DNA of 64,000 nucleotides from contig NZ_CP063458.1 of the NCBI RefSeq assembly GCF_015169395.1, positions 1,302,001 to 1,366,000 of the forward strand, given 5' to 3'. How positions within the stretch are numbered: position 1 is the stretch's first letter; the number at the start of each line of letters is the position of its first letter. The notes under the pieces were generated by a model. That model was not told the origin of the DNA and did not search any database. It saw only the letters and a program-made list of their open reading frames with translations. A program made the position numbers and the translations under genes. The DNA is from Humisphaera borealis (GTDB taxonomy: Bacteria; Planctomycetota; Phycisphaerae; Tepidisphaerales; Tepidisphaeraceae). Below, in pieces: positions 16,580-25,943 of this stretch.

Positions 16580-17989
16580 TCAGTCACAGCCGAGACCGGC
16601 AAGACGTGCCGGCCACTCGATCGGCAGATCGGGAACTAGGAACGGCGGATGGGCGATGTGCGACGCGGACAGTATCGCATCGGCGGCGAGATAGCCGGAG
16701 CGCACCGCGCCTTCCATCGTCGCCGGCCAACCGGTGATGGTGTAGTCGCCGGCGAGGTAGAGGTTGTCGATTCCGCCGGGTGGCGGAGCTTGCGACGCGC
16801 GGTGTCGGTCGCTGCCGGGCGATGGCGAGAACGTCGCCCTCTTCTCGACGACGACGACACCGCGAATCAGCTTCGCGTCGCGTGCGGCCGGCAGCGTCTG
16901 GCGGACCTGCCGCTCGAAGAGCGCGAGACATTCGTCGGTGGATCGCCCCACCCAGTCGCGGGCCGCGCTGATGACGCCGTGCAGCGACGTGCCGATGTCG
17001 TCCTTGCGAAAGAGCCATTGGAGCGGGCCAGAGACGAGTGCCACGTGGGGCTGCGGCAACACCGGCCGATCGAACCAGAGATGCACGCCGAGGATCGGCA
17101 CATCGGTCAGCCCGGCCGACTGTATGAAGCGAACGTCCGTCGCGGTCCTAGCGTCGCCGACCAGGCGACGGGCGGTGTGGTGTCCGGTGGCAATGATGAT
17201 CGCGTCTGCGGTCAGTTCTTCGCCGGCCTGAAGGATGACGCCGGAGATGCGTTGTCCAACGAACCGAAGTTCGCGGACGCGGACGCCGAGCCGGACGTCT
17301 TTCACCGGCAGCGAGCCGTAGAGCCGGCTGAGCGGGCAGTTGGGAACGCCGACGACGTACCCCGCTTCGTTGGCGAGCATTGCGTCCTGGAAGACCTGGA
17401 TTGCGTAGGCGGCGCTGGCGTCGCGGCATTGCTCATTGAGGGCGCCGACGAGGACGGGATCGTAAAACTTCGCGACCAATTCAGGCGGCTGGTCGTGGGC
17501 GTCGAGCCAATCGCCGAAGGAGGTGTCGGCCAGGGCCAGTCGCCCGGCGCGGCCCATCCAGAGCATCTCGAGCATCGCCCGGCTGATGGCGAGGCGCTCG
17601 GGAATCGAGAGGAGCGAGAACCACAGCATCGACGGACCCAGGTGCAACGGTGCGGGCAGGCCGCGTATGCCGAACAGGTCGTAGCCGCGACCGGTGGCGT
17701 CGACGAAGCGGATGGTGCGGTCGTAGCGGATCAGGTGTTCGGCACCAACCCTGCGGTAGAAGTCGCGAAGGTTGGTGCAGCAGCCGAGCAGGACATGCTG
17801 GCAGTTGTCGAGTTGCTCGCCGGTTTGGGGGTCTTCGAACGACCCGGCTCGGCCGCCGAGCCTGCGGCTTGCTTCGAGCAATGTGACCGAGACGCCGGCC
17901 GATTGCAGCGCGACCGCCGCCGCCATGCCGGCCAGACCACCGCCGATGACGATCGCGTTTTCGGGAGTTTTCGATGGCTTGGTTGGCAC
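16580..17989 (-). CDS. hpnE: Hydroxysqualene dehydroxylase HpnE (FAD oxidoreductase)
   Basis: A 469-residue FAD-dependent amine-oxidase/phytoene-desaturase-like protein. The N-terminus has the dinucleotide motif VIGGGLAGMAAA and RLGGRAGSF. The C-terminus has the second FAD segment NLYLAGDYTITGWPATMEGAVRSG (split here only by length). HpnE reduces hydroxysqualene to squalene, the third step of the HpnCDE route. The start is GTG 17989. It lies between hpnD and shc in the same orientation, which separates it from carotenoid desaturases of similar sequence. Confidence 0.92.
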   Translation of the reverse strand: MPTKPSKTPENAIVIGGGLAGMAAAVALQSAGVSVTLLEASRRLGGRAGSFEDPQTGEQLDNCQHVLLGCCTNLRDFYRRVGAEHLIRYDRTIRFVDATGRGYDLFGIRGLPAPLHLGPSMLWFSLLSIPERLAISRAMLEMLWMGRAGRLALADTSFGDWLDAHDQPPELVAKFYDPVLVGALNEQCRDASAAYAIQVFQDAMLANEAGYVVGVPNCPLSRLYGSLPVKDVRLGVRVRELRFVGQRISGVILQAGEELTADAIIIATGHHTARRLVGDARTATDVRFIQSAGLTDVPILGVHLWFDRPVLPQPHVALVSGPLQWLFRKDDIGTSLHGVISAARDWVGRSTDECLALFERQVRQTLPAARDAKLIRGVVVVEKRATFSPSPGSDRHRASQAPPPGGIDNLYLAGDYTITGWPATMEGAVRSGYLAADAILSASHIAHPPFLVPDLPIEWPARLAGLGCD

Positions 17990-18058
17990 GGCGAAGGATG
18001 CGGCGGAGGAACGCGGCGGGCGAGCCCGCCGGCTAAACCGATTTCGTTGGGTGGTGAA

Positions 18059-18982
18059 CTATCGCGCCCAGGTGGCACGCTTGGCGCGGGACGCGATCAG
18101 CACCTTATCCAGCAGTGACAGCGAGACCCGCTGCCGCAGGATGCACTCGGGATCTTTGGCAATCTTTTTGAGCAGGCCGCGATAGATCTCGGTCATCGCG
18201 CCGAGTGTGGGCCGGCTATCCCGGCTGATGCGGTTCTCCAGGTCGGCCGACTTCTCGTACGACGCCTCGGCGCGGGCGATCTGGAATCGCACCATCTCGA
18301 CGAATTTCGGTCCGCCGCGACCCTGGAGGATCTGTTCGTCGGTTACGCCGGCGGCGTCGAGATCCTCTCGTGGGAGGTAGATGCGTCCGCCCCGGGCATC
18401 GCTCTGGATGTCGCGAAGGATGTTGGTCAACTGGAACGCCACGCCCCGCTCGATTGCCAAGTCGAGCGTGGCCTGACCGCCTTCGTAGCCCCAGACGTAG
18501 ACACTGGCGATGCCGACCACGCCGGCGACGCGGTAACAGTACTCGCGGAGCTGTTCGAAGGTTTCGAACCGGGTTGAGACTAAGTCCTGCCGCTGCCCGG
18601 CGATCGCGGATTCAAAGATGTGCAGCGGGATGGCGTGACGGTGCACCAGATCTGCGAACGCCGGCCAGATATCGGGTCCGGTGCCCTCCGGCAGGCGGCT
18701 CTCCAGGACCTCGCTAGTGAGCTCACGCCACGCGGCAAGATCGGCCAGCCGGCGATCGTGCGAACGGCCGTCGTCTTCGTCGGCAATATCGTCGAGGAGA
18801 CGCATGTAGGCATAGAGCGCGTACATGCGCGAGCGCTTCGGCTCGGGAAGGAGTTTGAGTCCGTGATAGAAGTTCCGCGCCGCCCGGCGGGTGATCTGCC
18901 TGCACAGCGCCGACGACGCCAATAGCGCTTCATCGGTTCCAGCAAGCGTGGTTGTGGGCATGGTCGCGGACGTCATGGTCAT
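18059..18982 (-). CDS. hpnD: Presqualene diphosphate synthase HpnD
   Basis: A 307-residue all-helical prenyl-joining enzyme of the squalene/phytoene synthase family. The first aspartate-rich motif is LLDDIADEDD, and the second region is NILRDIQSDARGGRIYLP, both Mg-diphosphate binding. The stretch FYHGLKLLPEPKRSRMYALY is characteristic of HpnD. It couples two farnesyl diphosphates to presqualene diphosphate. Its ATG overlaps the hpnC stop (ATGA), so the two are coupled. A short gap separates it from hpnE. Confidence 0.94.
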   Translation of the reverse strand: MTMTSATMPTTTLAGTDEALLASSALCRQITRRAARNFYHGLKLLPEPKRSRMYALYAYMRLLDDIADEDDGRSHDRRLADLAAWRELTSEVLESRLPEGTGPDIWPAFADLVHRHAIPLHIFESAIAGQRQDLVSTRFETFEQLREYCYRVAGVVGIASVYVWGYEGGQATLDLAIERGVAFQLTNILRDIQSDARGGRIYLPREDLDAAGVTDEQILQGRGGPKFVEMVRFQIARAEASYEKSADLENRISRDSRPTLGAMTEIYRGLLKKIAKDPECILRQRVSLSLLDKVLIASRAKRATWAR

Positions 18983-20070
18983 TCAAGTTCTCCAACACTC
19001 GGCGCGGTCGGAAGACGTCCGGCGCCCGCACGGCTGCTTCGAGGGCCCATGATACTCGACATCGCGTCGGTCAGAGCAACTCCGGCAGCGGCCGATAACG
19101 CCGTGGCCACAAGCCTGCTCTTTTGCCACCGCGATAGCGACGGCCGCCTCGACAGCGTGTCGAAGTTCTGCCGACGAATCGCCCGGGAGATCGCCATCCC
19201 GCCGGCGGCGAACAGCGACACCTGTCCGCGCACCGAACGGCCGAGCAGCGGCAACAACGCTCGTCCGCGGTCCATCTGGCGGTCGGCTGCGTCGAGCTGA
19301 TGCTCGATCAATCGGCGGAACGATTCATCGCCCCGACCGACTTCGATCTGATGCCGCAGCCCGGCTTCCGTGACGCCGAATCGCTGCATTGCCGATTTCG
19401 GCAGATAGATCCGATCCCGATCCAGCAGATCACGTCGGACGTCCTGCCAGAAGTTGATCAACTGTAACGCCGTCGAAATGTCGTCCGACAGACTCGCTCG
19501 CCCGGCATCCCGATAGTCGCACATGAGCAACACCAGGCGACCGACAGGGTTGGCACTGCGGCGGCAGTAGTCCAGAAGCTGCTCGTCGTCGGCGTAACGC
19601 GTGACCGTCTGGTCCTGCTCGAACGCACTGATCAGGTCCAGAAACGGCTCGACCGGCAATCGATGCCGCTCAACGGTTCGGGACAGGGCCTGGAACAGCG
19701 GCGTCTGGCTGCGACCGTCGAAAGCGGCCACCGTCTGCCGTCGCAGGATTGCAAGCTGCTCCAACGAAAGCCGTTGATCGCCAAGCTCGTCACCCAGGTC
19801 GTCGGCCGTTCTGCAGAAGGCGTAGACGTTGCAGAAATCCTGGCGCAGACGTTTGGGCAGCAATGTCGAGACGACCGAAAAGTTCTCGTACTGCGTGCTG
19901 ACCAGTTGCCGGGTCAGCGCTTCGGCACTGTCGTGGTCAGAACGATCGAGCGATTCGGTCGAGATCAGTCGCCGAACGAGCGGCTGGAGCCGTTCAAGGC
20001 CAATCGATTGCGCCCGCGAGCCGACGTCGGCGGAGGGTACAGGCTCGCTGGAAACCGCCAATCGGGTCAT
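18979..20070 (-). CDS. hpnC: Hydroxysqualene synthase HpnC
   Basis: A 363-residue squalene/phytoene-synthase family protein. Motifs: ENFSVVSTLLPKRLRQDF, the first Asp motif as AFCRTADDLGDE, and the second as NFWQDVRRDLLDRDRIYLP. HpnC converts presqualene diphosphate to hydroxysqualene. Compared with usual HpnC (about 280-300 residues) it has a C-terminal extension ending in a small Ala-rich hydrophobic segment (VATALSAAAGVALTDAM) and a Ser/Arg/Gly tail, perhaps a membrane contact. Starts at 20094 or 20205 are also in frame; ATG 20070 best fits the family. Confidence 0.9.
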   Translation of the reverse strand: MTRLAVSSEPVPSADVGSRAQSIGLERLQPLVRRLISTESLDRSDHDSAEALTRQLVSTQYENFSVVSTLLPKRLRQDFCNVYAFCRTADDLGDELGDQRLSLEQLAILRRQTVAAFDGRSQTPLFQALSRTVERHRLPVEPFLDLISAFEQDQTVTRYADDEQLLDYCRRSANPVGRLVLLMCDYRDAGRASLSDDISTALQLINFWQDVRRDLLDRDRIYLPKSAMQRFGVTEAGLRHQIEVGRGDESFRRLIEHQLDAADRQMDRGRALLPLLGRSVRGQVSLFAAGGMAISRAIRRQNFDTLSRRPSLSRWQKSRLVATALSAAAGVALTDAMSSIMGPRSSRAGAGRLPTAPSVGELE

Positions 20071-20281
20071 TCGTTGCCGCCGGATCAACACCATGTCGCG
20101 TTCGGCCTGCGGGGCGCAATTAGCGCGGTCAAAAACCGAAACAAGCCTTGTCCGAGCGCCACACCCGGCATCTGGATAGTACAGGGGCCGTCGATGGCAT
20201 GGCAAGATGTAATGGCTCAGACGACACTAACATGTTGCAAAAGAATCATTTGCCTGAAACTGTTCGAGCACGCGATCGCCG

Positions 20282-20890
20282 TCACCTCTTCCAGCGAATC
20301 GACTCGGCGACCGCTTCGAAAACACCTCGAACAGTCGCTCGGGTTGCTTCTCCGTGCTGTCCCCGGAGTATCACGACATGGTCGCCCCGCACCATCAATA
20401 GTGCCACTTCCGTCCGCGTCCGCCCGCCGTCCTGATAGGTTGATTCGACCCGCCGACCTGCAGCCCCGTCGATCCGTGTTTCAATCGCTTCCGACACGAC
20501 AATGCCCGGATGAGCTTTCTTCAGGTCGTCCACGTACCCGTTTTTCACCAAGCCGATCGGAATGAGCCCGGGAATGTGCGGCGGCAATTCCGGCACGTCA
20601 ACGCTAAGCGAAGCTTCCGACCGATCGAGACCAGGAGGAGCGAGCAGAAGAACAAAATTCGCCGACTGGTGTCGAGTCCAGTCTGCAGGGTGGTCAAGCG
20701 TCAGACCGGTCTTGGCATCCGCGAATCGCACGACCGCGGGAATTGTCGAGGCCGATGACGCCTGCGTCGTCGCCGGGGCGAGTCGGGGCGGGTTGTCCGA
20801 TGTGGGCGTCGCCGCACATCCGTGCATGGCTAGAATCACTGCACCGAGCAGGCCGCGTGCTGCGAATTGTGTGCACAACGAGTAAGTCAT
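20282..20890 (-). CDS. Probable lipoprotein, possible PsbP/Mog1-like fold
   Basis: A 202-residue exported protein. The signal segment ends AMHGC (C25), an imperfect but usable lipobox, followed by a Pro/Ser/Thr linker. The domain begins FADAKTGLTLDHPADWTRH, a pattern seen in PsbP/DUF1795-like domains (strand, HP-x-W), and ends with a long helix TRATVRGVFEAVAESIRW. This suggests a periplasmic fold of that class, but the function is unknown. It is upstream of hpnC on the same strand with about 210 bases between, so co-transcription is possible. Confidence 0.7.
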   Translation of the reverse strand: MTYSLCTQFAARGLLGAVILAMHGCAATPTSDNPPRLAPATTQASSASTIPAVVRFADAKTGLTLDHPADWTRHQSANFVLLLAPPGLDRSEASLSVDVPELPPHIPGLIPIGLVKNGYVDDLKKAHPGIVVSEAIETRIDGAAGRRVESTYQDGGRTRTEVALLMVRGDHVVILRGQHGEATRATVRGVFEAVAESIRWKR

Positions 20891-20985
20891 CTCGGCACCG
20901 CTCGGTCTGTACTACGACACCCCGCTAGCAGACGTCCGGGATCGCCGACTCCGGTTGAACTGCGGCAACATTAGGCGTCCTTGCC

Positions 20986-21477
20986 ATGACCATCAATACG
21001 CAATCAGACCCGGGCCGCCGCAAAATTCGATTCGAATCATTGGACGACATTCTCGCCGATGTAGAGCGACTCGCCGAGGCCGAACGCAACGGCAAGCTGG
21101 AACGCGTGGGCAACTGGACCTTCGGTCAGTCGCTCGGTCACATGGCGACTTGGGTCGGGTACACCTACGACGGAATCCCTCTGAAAATCCCGTTCCTGCT
21201 CCGCCTCTTGCTTCGCCCCATGAAGCGACGAATGCTCCGGACGAAGATGCGGCCGGGACTGCGGATTCCCGGTACTACTGAAGGAACACTTGGCACTGAA
21301 CTGCTCTCGACCGAAGAGGGGCTGTCGCGGTTCAAAGCCGCGATCGAACGACTGAGACGCGAGCCTCCGACGAAGCCGCATATGTTCTTCGGCCAGATGA
21401 CGCACGACGAGTGGATCAGTCTGCAACTGCGACACGCCGAGTGCCATCTTGCCACCCTGCGGATCAAAGGCACGTAG
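20986..21477 (+). CDS. DUF1569 family protein (DinB-like fold)
   Basis: A 163-residue protein with the DUF1569 pattern: an N-terminal helix SLDDILADVERL, then NWTFGQSLGHMATW with the first histidine, a basic segment, GTELLSTEEGLSRF, and the C-terminal MTHDEWISLQLRHAECHLA with further histidines. The spaced histidines match the metal site of DinB-like four-helix proteins. The family has no settled biochemical role. It is transcribed divergently from the lipoprotein upstream. Confidence 0.8.
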   Translation: MTINTQSDPGRRKIRFESLDDILADVERLAEAERNGKLERVGNWTFGQSLGHMATWVGYTYDGIPLKIPFLLRLLLRPMKRRMLRTKMRPGLRIPGTTEGTLGTELLSTEEGLSRFKAAIERLRREPPTKPHMFFGQMTHDEWISLQLRHAECHLATLRIKGT

Positions 21478-21528
21478 CGTCGAGCGCAGCGGAAGTCGGC
21501 CAGCCGCACAAGTGTTGCAGGCAAGAGT

Positions 21529-22986
21529 CTACGCCAGCGCTTTGGCGATCACGTTCCCCGCGACATCGGTCAGCCGCTCGTCGCGGCCGTTGTGTCGGAA
21601 GGTCAGCCGGGTGTGATCCATTCCCATCAGGTGCAGGATTGTCGCGTGGATGTCGTGCACATGCGTGCGGTCTTCGGTCGCCCGCAGTCCGACGGCGTCT
21701 GTCGCGCCGATGATCTGGCCACCCTTCACGCCGCCGCCGGCCATCCACATGCAGAAGCCGTGCGGGTTGTGATCGCGGCCGTCGTTGCTTTCGCTCATCG
21801 GTGTTCGGCCGAATTCGCCACCCCAGATGACCAGCGTGCTGTCGAGCAGGCCGCGCGACTTAAGGTCTTTCAACAGGCCGGCGACGGGCAGATCGCTTTC
21901 GGCGCAAAGCTTACCGTGGTTGGCTTCGATCTTGTTGTGGGCGTCCCAGCCGTTGGTATCGCCGCAGTAAAGCTGCACGAACCGCACGCCGCGCTCGACC
22001 ATCCGCCGGGCAAACAGGCACCGCAGGCCGAACTCGGCGGTGGCTTGGTTGTCCAGGCCGTACATACGCCTGGTCGCGTTGGTCTCGGTCGAGATATCGA
22101 CGACGCCCGGCGCGTGGGCCTGCATGCGGAACGCCAGTTCGTAAGCGGCCGACCGTGCGGATAGTTCCGAATCGCCGGACACGGAAGCTGGATTGGCGCG
22201 GTTCAAACGGTTGATCAGATCGACCGTCGCCGCCTGCTGTTTGTCGCTGACACCCGCCGGCGTCTTGAGGTTGAGAATCGGCGACTCGCCGCCGCGCAGG
22301 ATCGTGCCTTGATAGGCCGCCGGCAGGAAGCCGTTGCCCCAGGCCGGCGCGCCGCCTTTCACCCAGCCGGCGGGGTCGGGCAAAACGCAGAACGCCGGCA
22401 TGTTCTCGCTCTCGCTCCCCAAGCCGTACGCCACCCACGAACCCAGACTCGGCTTGCCCATCAGGATGGTGCCGGTGTTCATGAGGTAGACGGATTCGGG
22501 GTGGGTGACACTGTCGCCGTAACAGCCGCGGAGCAGGCACAGGTCGTCCACGCAGCCGGCGATGTTGGGCAGCAGGTCGGAGACGTCCATCCCACAGTGC
22601 CCGTACTTCTTGAACGGCCGCAGCGGCGGAAGCAGCTTGTTCTTCGCCACCGCCCGGCGGGTCTTGAACGTGCCGAACGACTCGGGAATCGGCTGGCCGG
22701 CCAGGCGAATCAGGTCGGGCTTGGGGTCGAACAAGTCGACATGGCTCGGCCCGCCGGACATGAACAGGAAGATGACGCTCTTGGCCTTGGCGGCAAAGTG
22801 GGTCGGCTTGGCGGCGAGCGGGTTGCCAGCAGCGGGCGTCGGAGGCGCACCTGCGGCGAGCAAGCCGTCTTTTGCCAGCAGCGATGCGAGCGCCAGCATT
22901 CCGAACCCCCCGCCGGCATGGCGGAGGAAGTCGCGCCGCGAGGCGGGACGGGTTTCAGGACCGGAAGGGCCGGTGCAGGTTCCCAT
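21529..22986 (-). CDS. DUF1501 family exported protein
   Basis: A 485-residue DUF1501 protein (alkaline-phosphatase-like superfamily fold). The Tat signal is SRRDFLRHAGGGFGMLALA. Family landmarks are FLFMSGGPSHVDLFDPKP, LVIWGGEFGRTPMSE and GRDHNPHGFCMWMAGGGVKGG. These proteins are abundant in planctomycetes and normally paired with DUF1549/DUF1553 proteins; that partner lies directly upstream on the same strand. The pair is thought to act in the cell envelope, but no reaction is established. An inverted repeat pair separates the two genes. Confidence 0.93.
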   Translation of the reverse strand: MGTCTGPSGPETRPASRRDFLRHAGGGFGMLALASLLAKDGLLAAGAPPTPAAGNPLAAKPTHFAAKAKSVIFLFMSGGPSHVDLFDPKPDLIRLAGQPIPESFGTFKTRRAVAKNKLLPPLRPFKKYGHCGMDVSDLLPNIAGCVDDLCLLRGCYGDSVTHPESVYLMNTGTILMGKPSLGSWVAYGLGSESENMPAFCVLPDPAGWVKGGAPAWGNGFLPAAYQGTILRGGESPILNLKTPAGVSDKQQAATVDLINRLNRANPASVSGDSELSARSAAYELAFRMQAHAPGVVDISTETNATRRMYGLDNQATAEFGLRCLFARRMVERGVRFVQLYCGDTNGWDAHNKIEANHGKLCAESDLPVAGLLKDLKSRGLLDSTLVIWGGEFGRTPMSESNDGRDHNPHGFCMWMAGGGVKGGQIIGATDAVGLRATEDRTHVHDIHATILHLMGMDHTRLTFRHNGRDERLTDVAGNVIAKALA

Positions 22987-23014
22987 AAATGCTCTCCGCG
23001 AAAGAATGCCCTTG

Positions 23015-23203
23015 TCCCCTCCTCCGGTACTCCGGGGGAGGGTTAGGGAGGGGGTTTCGTCGGGTGACGTCCACTATGGCAATCGGCAATGCGAAACATC
23101 GAACGTGACGCGACCGGCCTATTGATTGACTGCGGCATGCCAGTCCTGCATTTATCGAAGCAACCCCCACCCTAACCCTCCCCCGGAGTACCGGAGGAGG
23201 GGA
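23015..23203. repeat. Inverted pair of 40-bp GC-skewed palindromic repeats
   Basis: Bases 23015-23054 and 23163-23203 are nearly identical inverted copies, each containing CTCCGGTACTCCGG and the motif GGGTTAGGG. The pair fills the operon gap between the DUF1549/1553 and DUF1501 genes. A related single copy is at 35-79. Confidence 0.85.
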
Positions 23204-23222
23204 TGGGACCATGCCGCACCCT

Positions 23223-25721
23223 TCACTCCAGATACACAAACTCATTCACGTTAAATAGTGCGCGGCACAACTCACTCATCGGCGCTGCGGCGACGAACTC
23301 CTCCGAGATCGCCAACTCGTTTGCCGTCGGTGCTCGGCCGAGCGTCAGCTTGTACGCAAGCGCGATCCGTTCCTCCGGCGTCTTTGCTTCTCGCTCCAAC
23401 CGCTCGGCCAGCGACTTCGCCGCCGCCATCACGTCCTCGGCGTTCAGCAGCGTCAGTGACTGCGGCGCTGTGGTGCTGCGCTCACGGCTCGGGCAGCTCA
23501 GGTTGCTGTTGGGGGCGTCGAATACCTCCAGGAACGGGAACCTCAGGTTCCGTCTGGCGAAGATATAGATACTCCGCCGGCCGTGGTCGGCGAGGTTCTT
23601 GCTCGCCTCCCAACCTTTGGCGCCTTTCAGTACGGCCTTGGGTATGGGCGGGAAGACGCCCGGGCCCCCCATCTCCGGGTTCAGCCGGCCGCTGATTGCC
23701 AGCAGGCTGTCGCGGATGATCTCACCTTCCAGCCGCAGGCGGTTCATACGGCCATAGAGTTGGGTGCCGGGGTCGGCGGCGGTCAACTTGCCAACGTCAT
23801 CCGCCGCCGGTGTCGTCGACTGCTGATACGTCGCCGACATCAGCATCAGCTTGTGCATCTGCTTGACGCTCCAGCCGCGGGCGACGAACTCGCTGGCCAG
23901 CCAGTCGAGCAGTTCGGGGTGTGAAGGCTGTTGCCCGTGTACGCCAAAATCGCTCGCCGACGCGACCAGGCCTTTGCCGAAATGGTGCTGCCAGATGCGG
24001 TTGACCATGACCCGCGCGGTCAGCGGATTCGCCGGGTCGACCATCCACTGCGCCAGCCGGGATCTCCGCCCGGCGGCGGGCAGGTCAGCTGCAGATGAAT
24101 CGCCGGGTGTCGCGGCCAGTACGGTCATCACGCCCGGCGAGACTTCGTCTGTCGGTTGGCTGTACTCGCCACGGTTCAGGACGAACGTTTTCGTCGCCGC
24201 CCCCTTGCCGTTGGAGAGCGCCATCGCCATAGGCGGCTGCGGCGGCTTGGGGAGTTTCTTGATCTGGTCCTTCAGGTTGGAGCGTCGGGCCCGGTCGTCG
24301 GTGGAATGGGCCGACCCGATGGCGTTGTCGTTCACCTCGACCAGGTGCGCCGTCTCGAGCACCAGGTTCGCCTGCTCGGTGTCGCGACGTTCTGGTGCGA
24401 CGGCGTGCGCCGCCTGGGCCTCGGGGGAGAGTTTGCGTATCTTCGCCGCACGCAGTTTTTCGATCACCGGCGCATCGAGCTTTGCCAGCTCCTGCACAGG
24501 CGATTGCTGCTCCCACTCCCGCATAGCCGAGTCCAGCTTTTCCCGATCGGCCGGCGTGGCGACCGGCAAGTCGCGCTTGAAGGCCACCGGTGTGAAGCTC
24601 GCCTGAAGCCGGTAGTAATCCTTCTGCGAGATCGGCTCGAACTTATGGTCGTGGCAGCGGGCGCAGCCGACCGTCAGGCCCAGGAACACCAGGCCGGTCG
24701 TGTCGGTCATGTCGTTGAGGGTGTTCTGACGCCGCTGCACTTGGTCGGCTGAGTCCACCATATCCGGGCCTAGCAGGTTGAAGCCGGTCGCGATCAGTGC
24801 ATCGGATTCCGTGGGCCAAAGCTCGTCGCCGGCGATCTGTTCGAGAACGAAGCGGTCGTAGGGCTTGTCGGCGTTGAAGGCACGGACGACATAGTCTCGA
24901 TACCGCCACGAATGCGGGCGGACGGCGTCGTGTTCGAAGCCGTCGGTCTCGGCGTAACGGGCCAAGTCGAGCCAGTGCCGCCCCCACCGCTCTCCGTAGT
25001 GCGGGGACGCGAGGTAGCGGTCGATCAGTTTCTCATATGCGTCGGGTGATGCATCGGCGGCAAACGCCGCCACTTCTTGCGGCGTCGGCGGCAGACCGAC
25101 GAGGTCGAACTTGACCCGGCGGATCAGCGCCTCGCGACCGGCGGCCGGCGACAGCGTCAGACCAATCTCACGCAGCTTCGCGAGGATGAACCGGTCGATC
25201 GGATGGGCGCTGGAAAGCGACGGATCATCCGCCAGCGGAAGCGGCGGCCGCTTCACCGGCTGGAAGGCCCAGTGCGATCGGTCCTTGTCGGTGATCGCAA
25301 ACTCAGTCTTGAGCTGGACGCCTTCCTTGTTGAGCACGCGTGGGTACGGCGCTCCCGCTGCCACCCACGCCGACAGGGTGGCGATCGATCCGTCCGAGAG
25401 CTTCCGGGCCTTGTGGGGCATCGGCGCGTCGGTTTCATGGCGGATTGATTTGATGATCAGGCTGTCGTCCGGCTTGCCAGGGACCAGGCCCGTTCCGCCA
25501 TCGCCACCGGACAGCAGGGCTTCGCGGGTCACAAGGTTCAGTCCGCCTTTGGTGCTTTTGCCGCCGTGGCATTGGACGCAGTGGGCTTCGAGAAGCGTCA
25601 GGGCCTCGTTCACCACGGACCGCCCGTCTTCGACGGCCAAGGCAGGGGTGACAGTGAGGACAATCACCGCCGCGAGAAACGGCGCAAGAAATCCGCGAGT
25701 TTGCGACATCCGGTTTTGCAT
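23223..25721 (-). CDS. DUF1549/DUF1553 protein with planctomycete cytochrome-c-like domain
   Basis: An 832-residue exported protein. Order: signal peptide (about 10-29, cleaved near ALAVED); a PSCyt1 haem motif C48-VQ-C51-H52; a DUF1549 region starting [15 protein letters not shown] with [18 protein letters not shown]; and a DUF1553 region with [23 protein letters not shown] and [13 protein letters not shown]. The layout is the standard PSD1-type planctomycete protein. A role in envelope carbohydrate or sulfate-ester breakdown is often suggested but unproven. It is paired with the DUF1501 gene downstream. An alternative start is the ATG at 25709. Confidence 0.93.
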   Translation of the reverse strand: MQNRMSQTRGFLAPFLAAVIVLTVTPALAVEDGRSVVNEALTLLEAHCVQCHGGKSTKGGLNLVTREALLSGGDGGTGLVPGKPDDSLIIKSIRHETDAPMPHKARKLSDGSIATLSAWVAAGAPYPRVLNKEGVQLKTEFAITDKDRSHWAFQPVKRPPLPLADDPSLSSAHPIDRFILAKLREIGLTLSPAAGREALIRRVKFDLVGLPPTPQEVAAFAADASPDAYEKLIDRYLASPHYGERWGRHWLDLARYAETDGFEHDAVRPHSWRYRDYVVRAFNADKPYDRFVLEQIAGDELWPTESDALIATGFNLLGPDMVDSADQVQRRQNTLNDMTDTTGLVFLGLTVGCARCHDHKFEPISQKDYYRLQASFTPVAFKRDLPVATPADREKLDSAMREWEQQSPVQELAKLDAPVIEKLRAAKIRKLSPEAQAAHAVAPERRDTEQANLVLETAHLVEVNDNAIGSAHSTDDRARRSNLKDQIKKLPKPPQPPMAMALSNGKGAATKTFVLNRGEYSQPTDEVSPGVMTVLAATPGDSSAADLPAAGRRSRLAQWMVDPANPLTARVMVNRIWQHHFGKGLVASASDFGVHGQQPSHPELLDWLASEFVARGWSVKQMHKLMLMSATYQQSTTPAADDVGKLTAADPGTQLYGRMNRLRLEGEIIRDSLLAISGRLNPEMGGPGVFPPIPKAVLKGAKGWEASKNLADHGRRSIYIFARRNLRFPFLEVFDAPNSNLSCPSRERSTTAPQSLTLLNAEDVMAAAKSLAERLEREAKTPEERIALAYKLTLGRAPTANELAISEEFVAAAPMSELCRALFNVNEFVYLE

Positions 25722-25943
25722 GGGGAAGTGTTCGTTTGTTGTACCTGACCCGCCGTGGGATGTGGAATCACAAATGCCGCCCCGGTGAAGTTGGCAGCGG
25801 TGTCGCGTCCATGTTTTGCACTACCGAGTGATGTGAAAGCATCCCTTCGCACGACCACGCGAGTAACATGGCTCCCGGTTGCTCGGATTCCGGCAAACGG
25901 AAACACGGGCAAGACGCCCCTGCCACAGCCTACAATACCACCC

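Noticed and set aside
16649-18118. A 489-codon plus-strand frame opposite hpnE
   Set aside because: Shadow of hpnE; no recognisable domain, and it runs into repeat and intergenic DNA.
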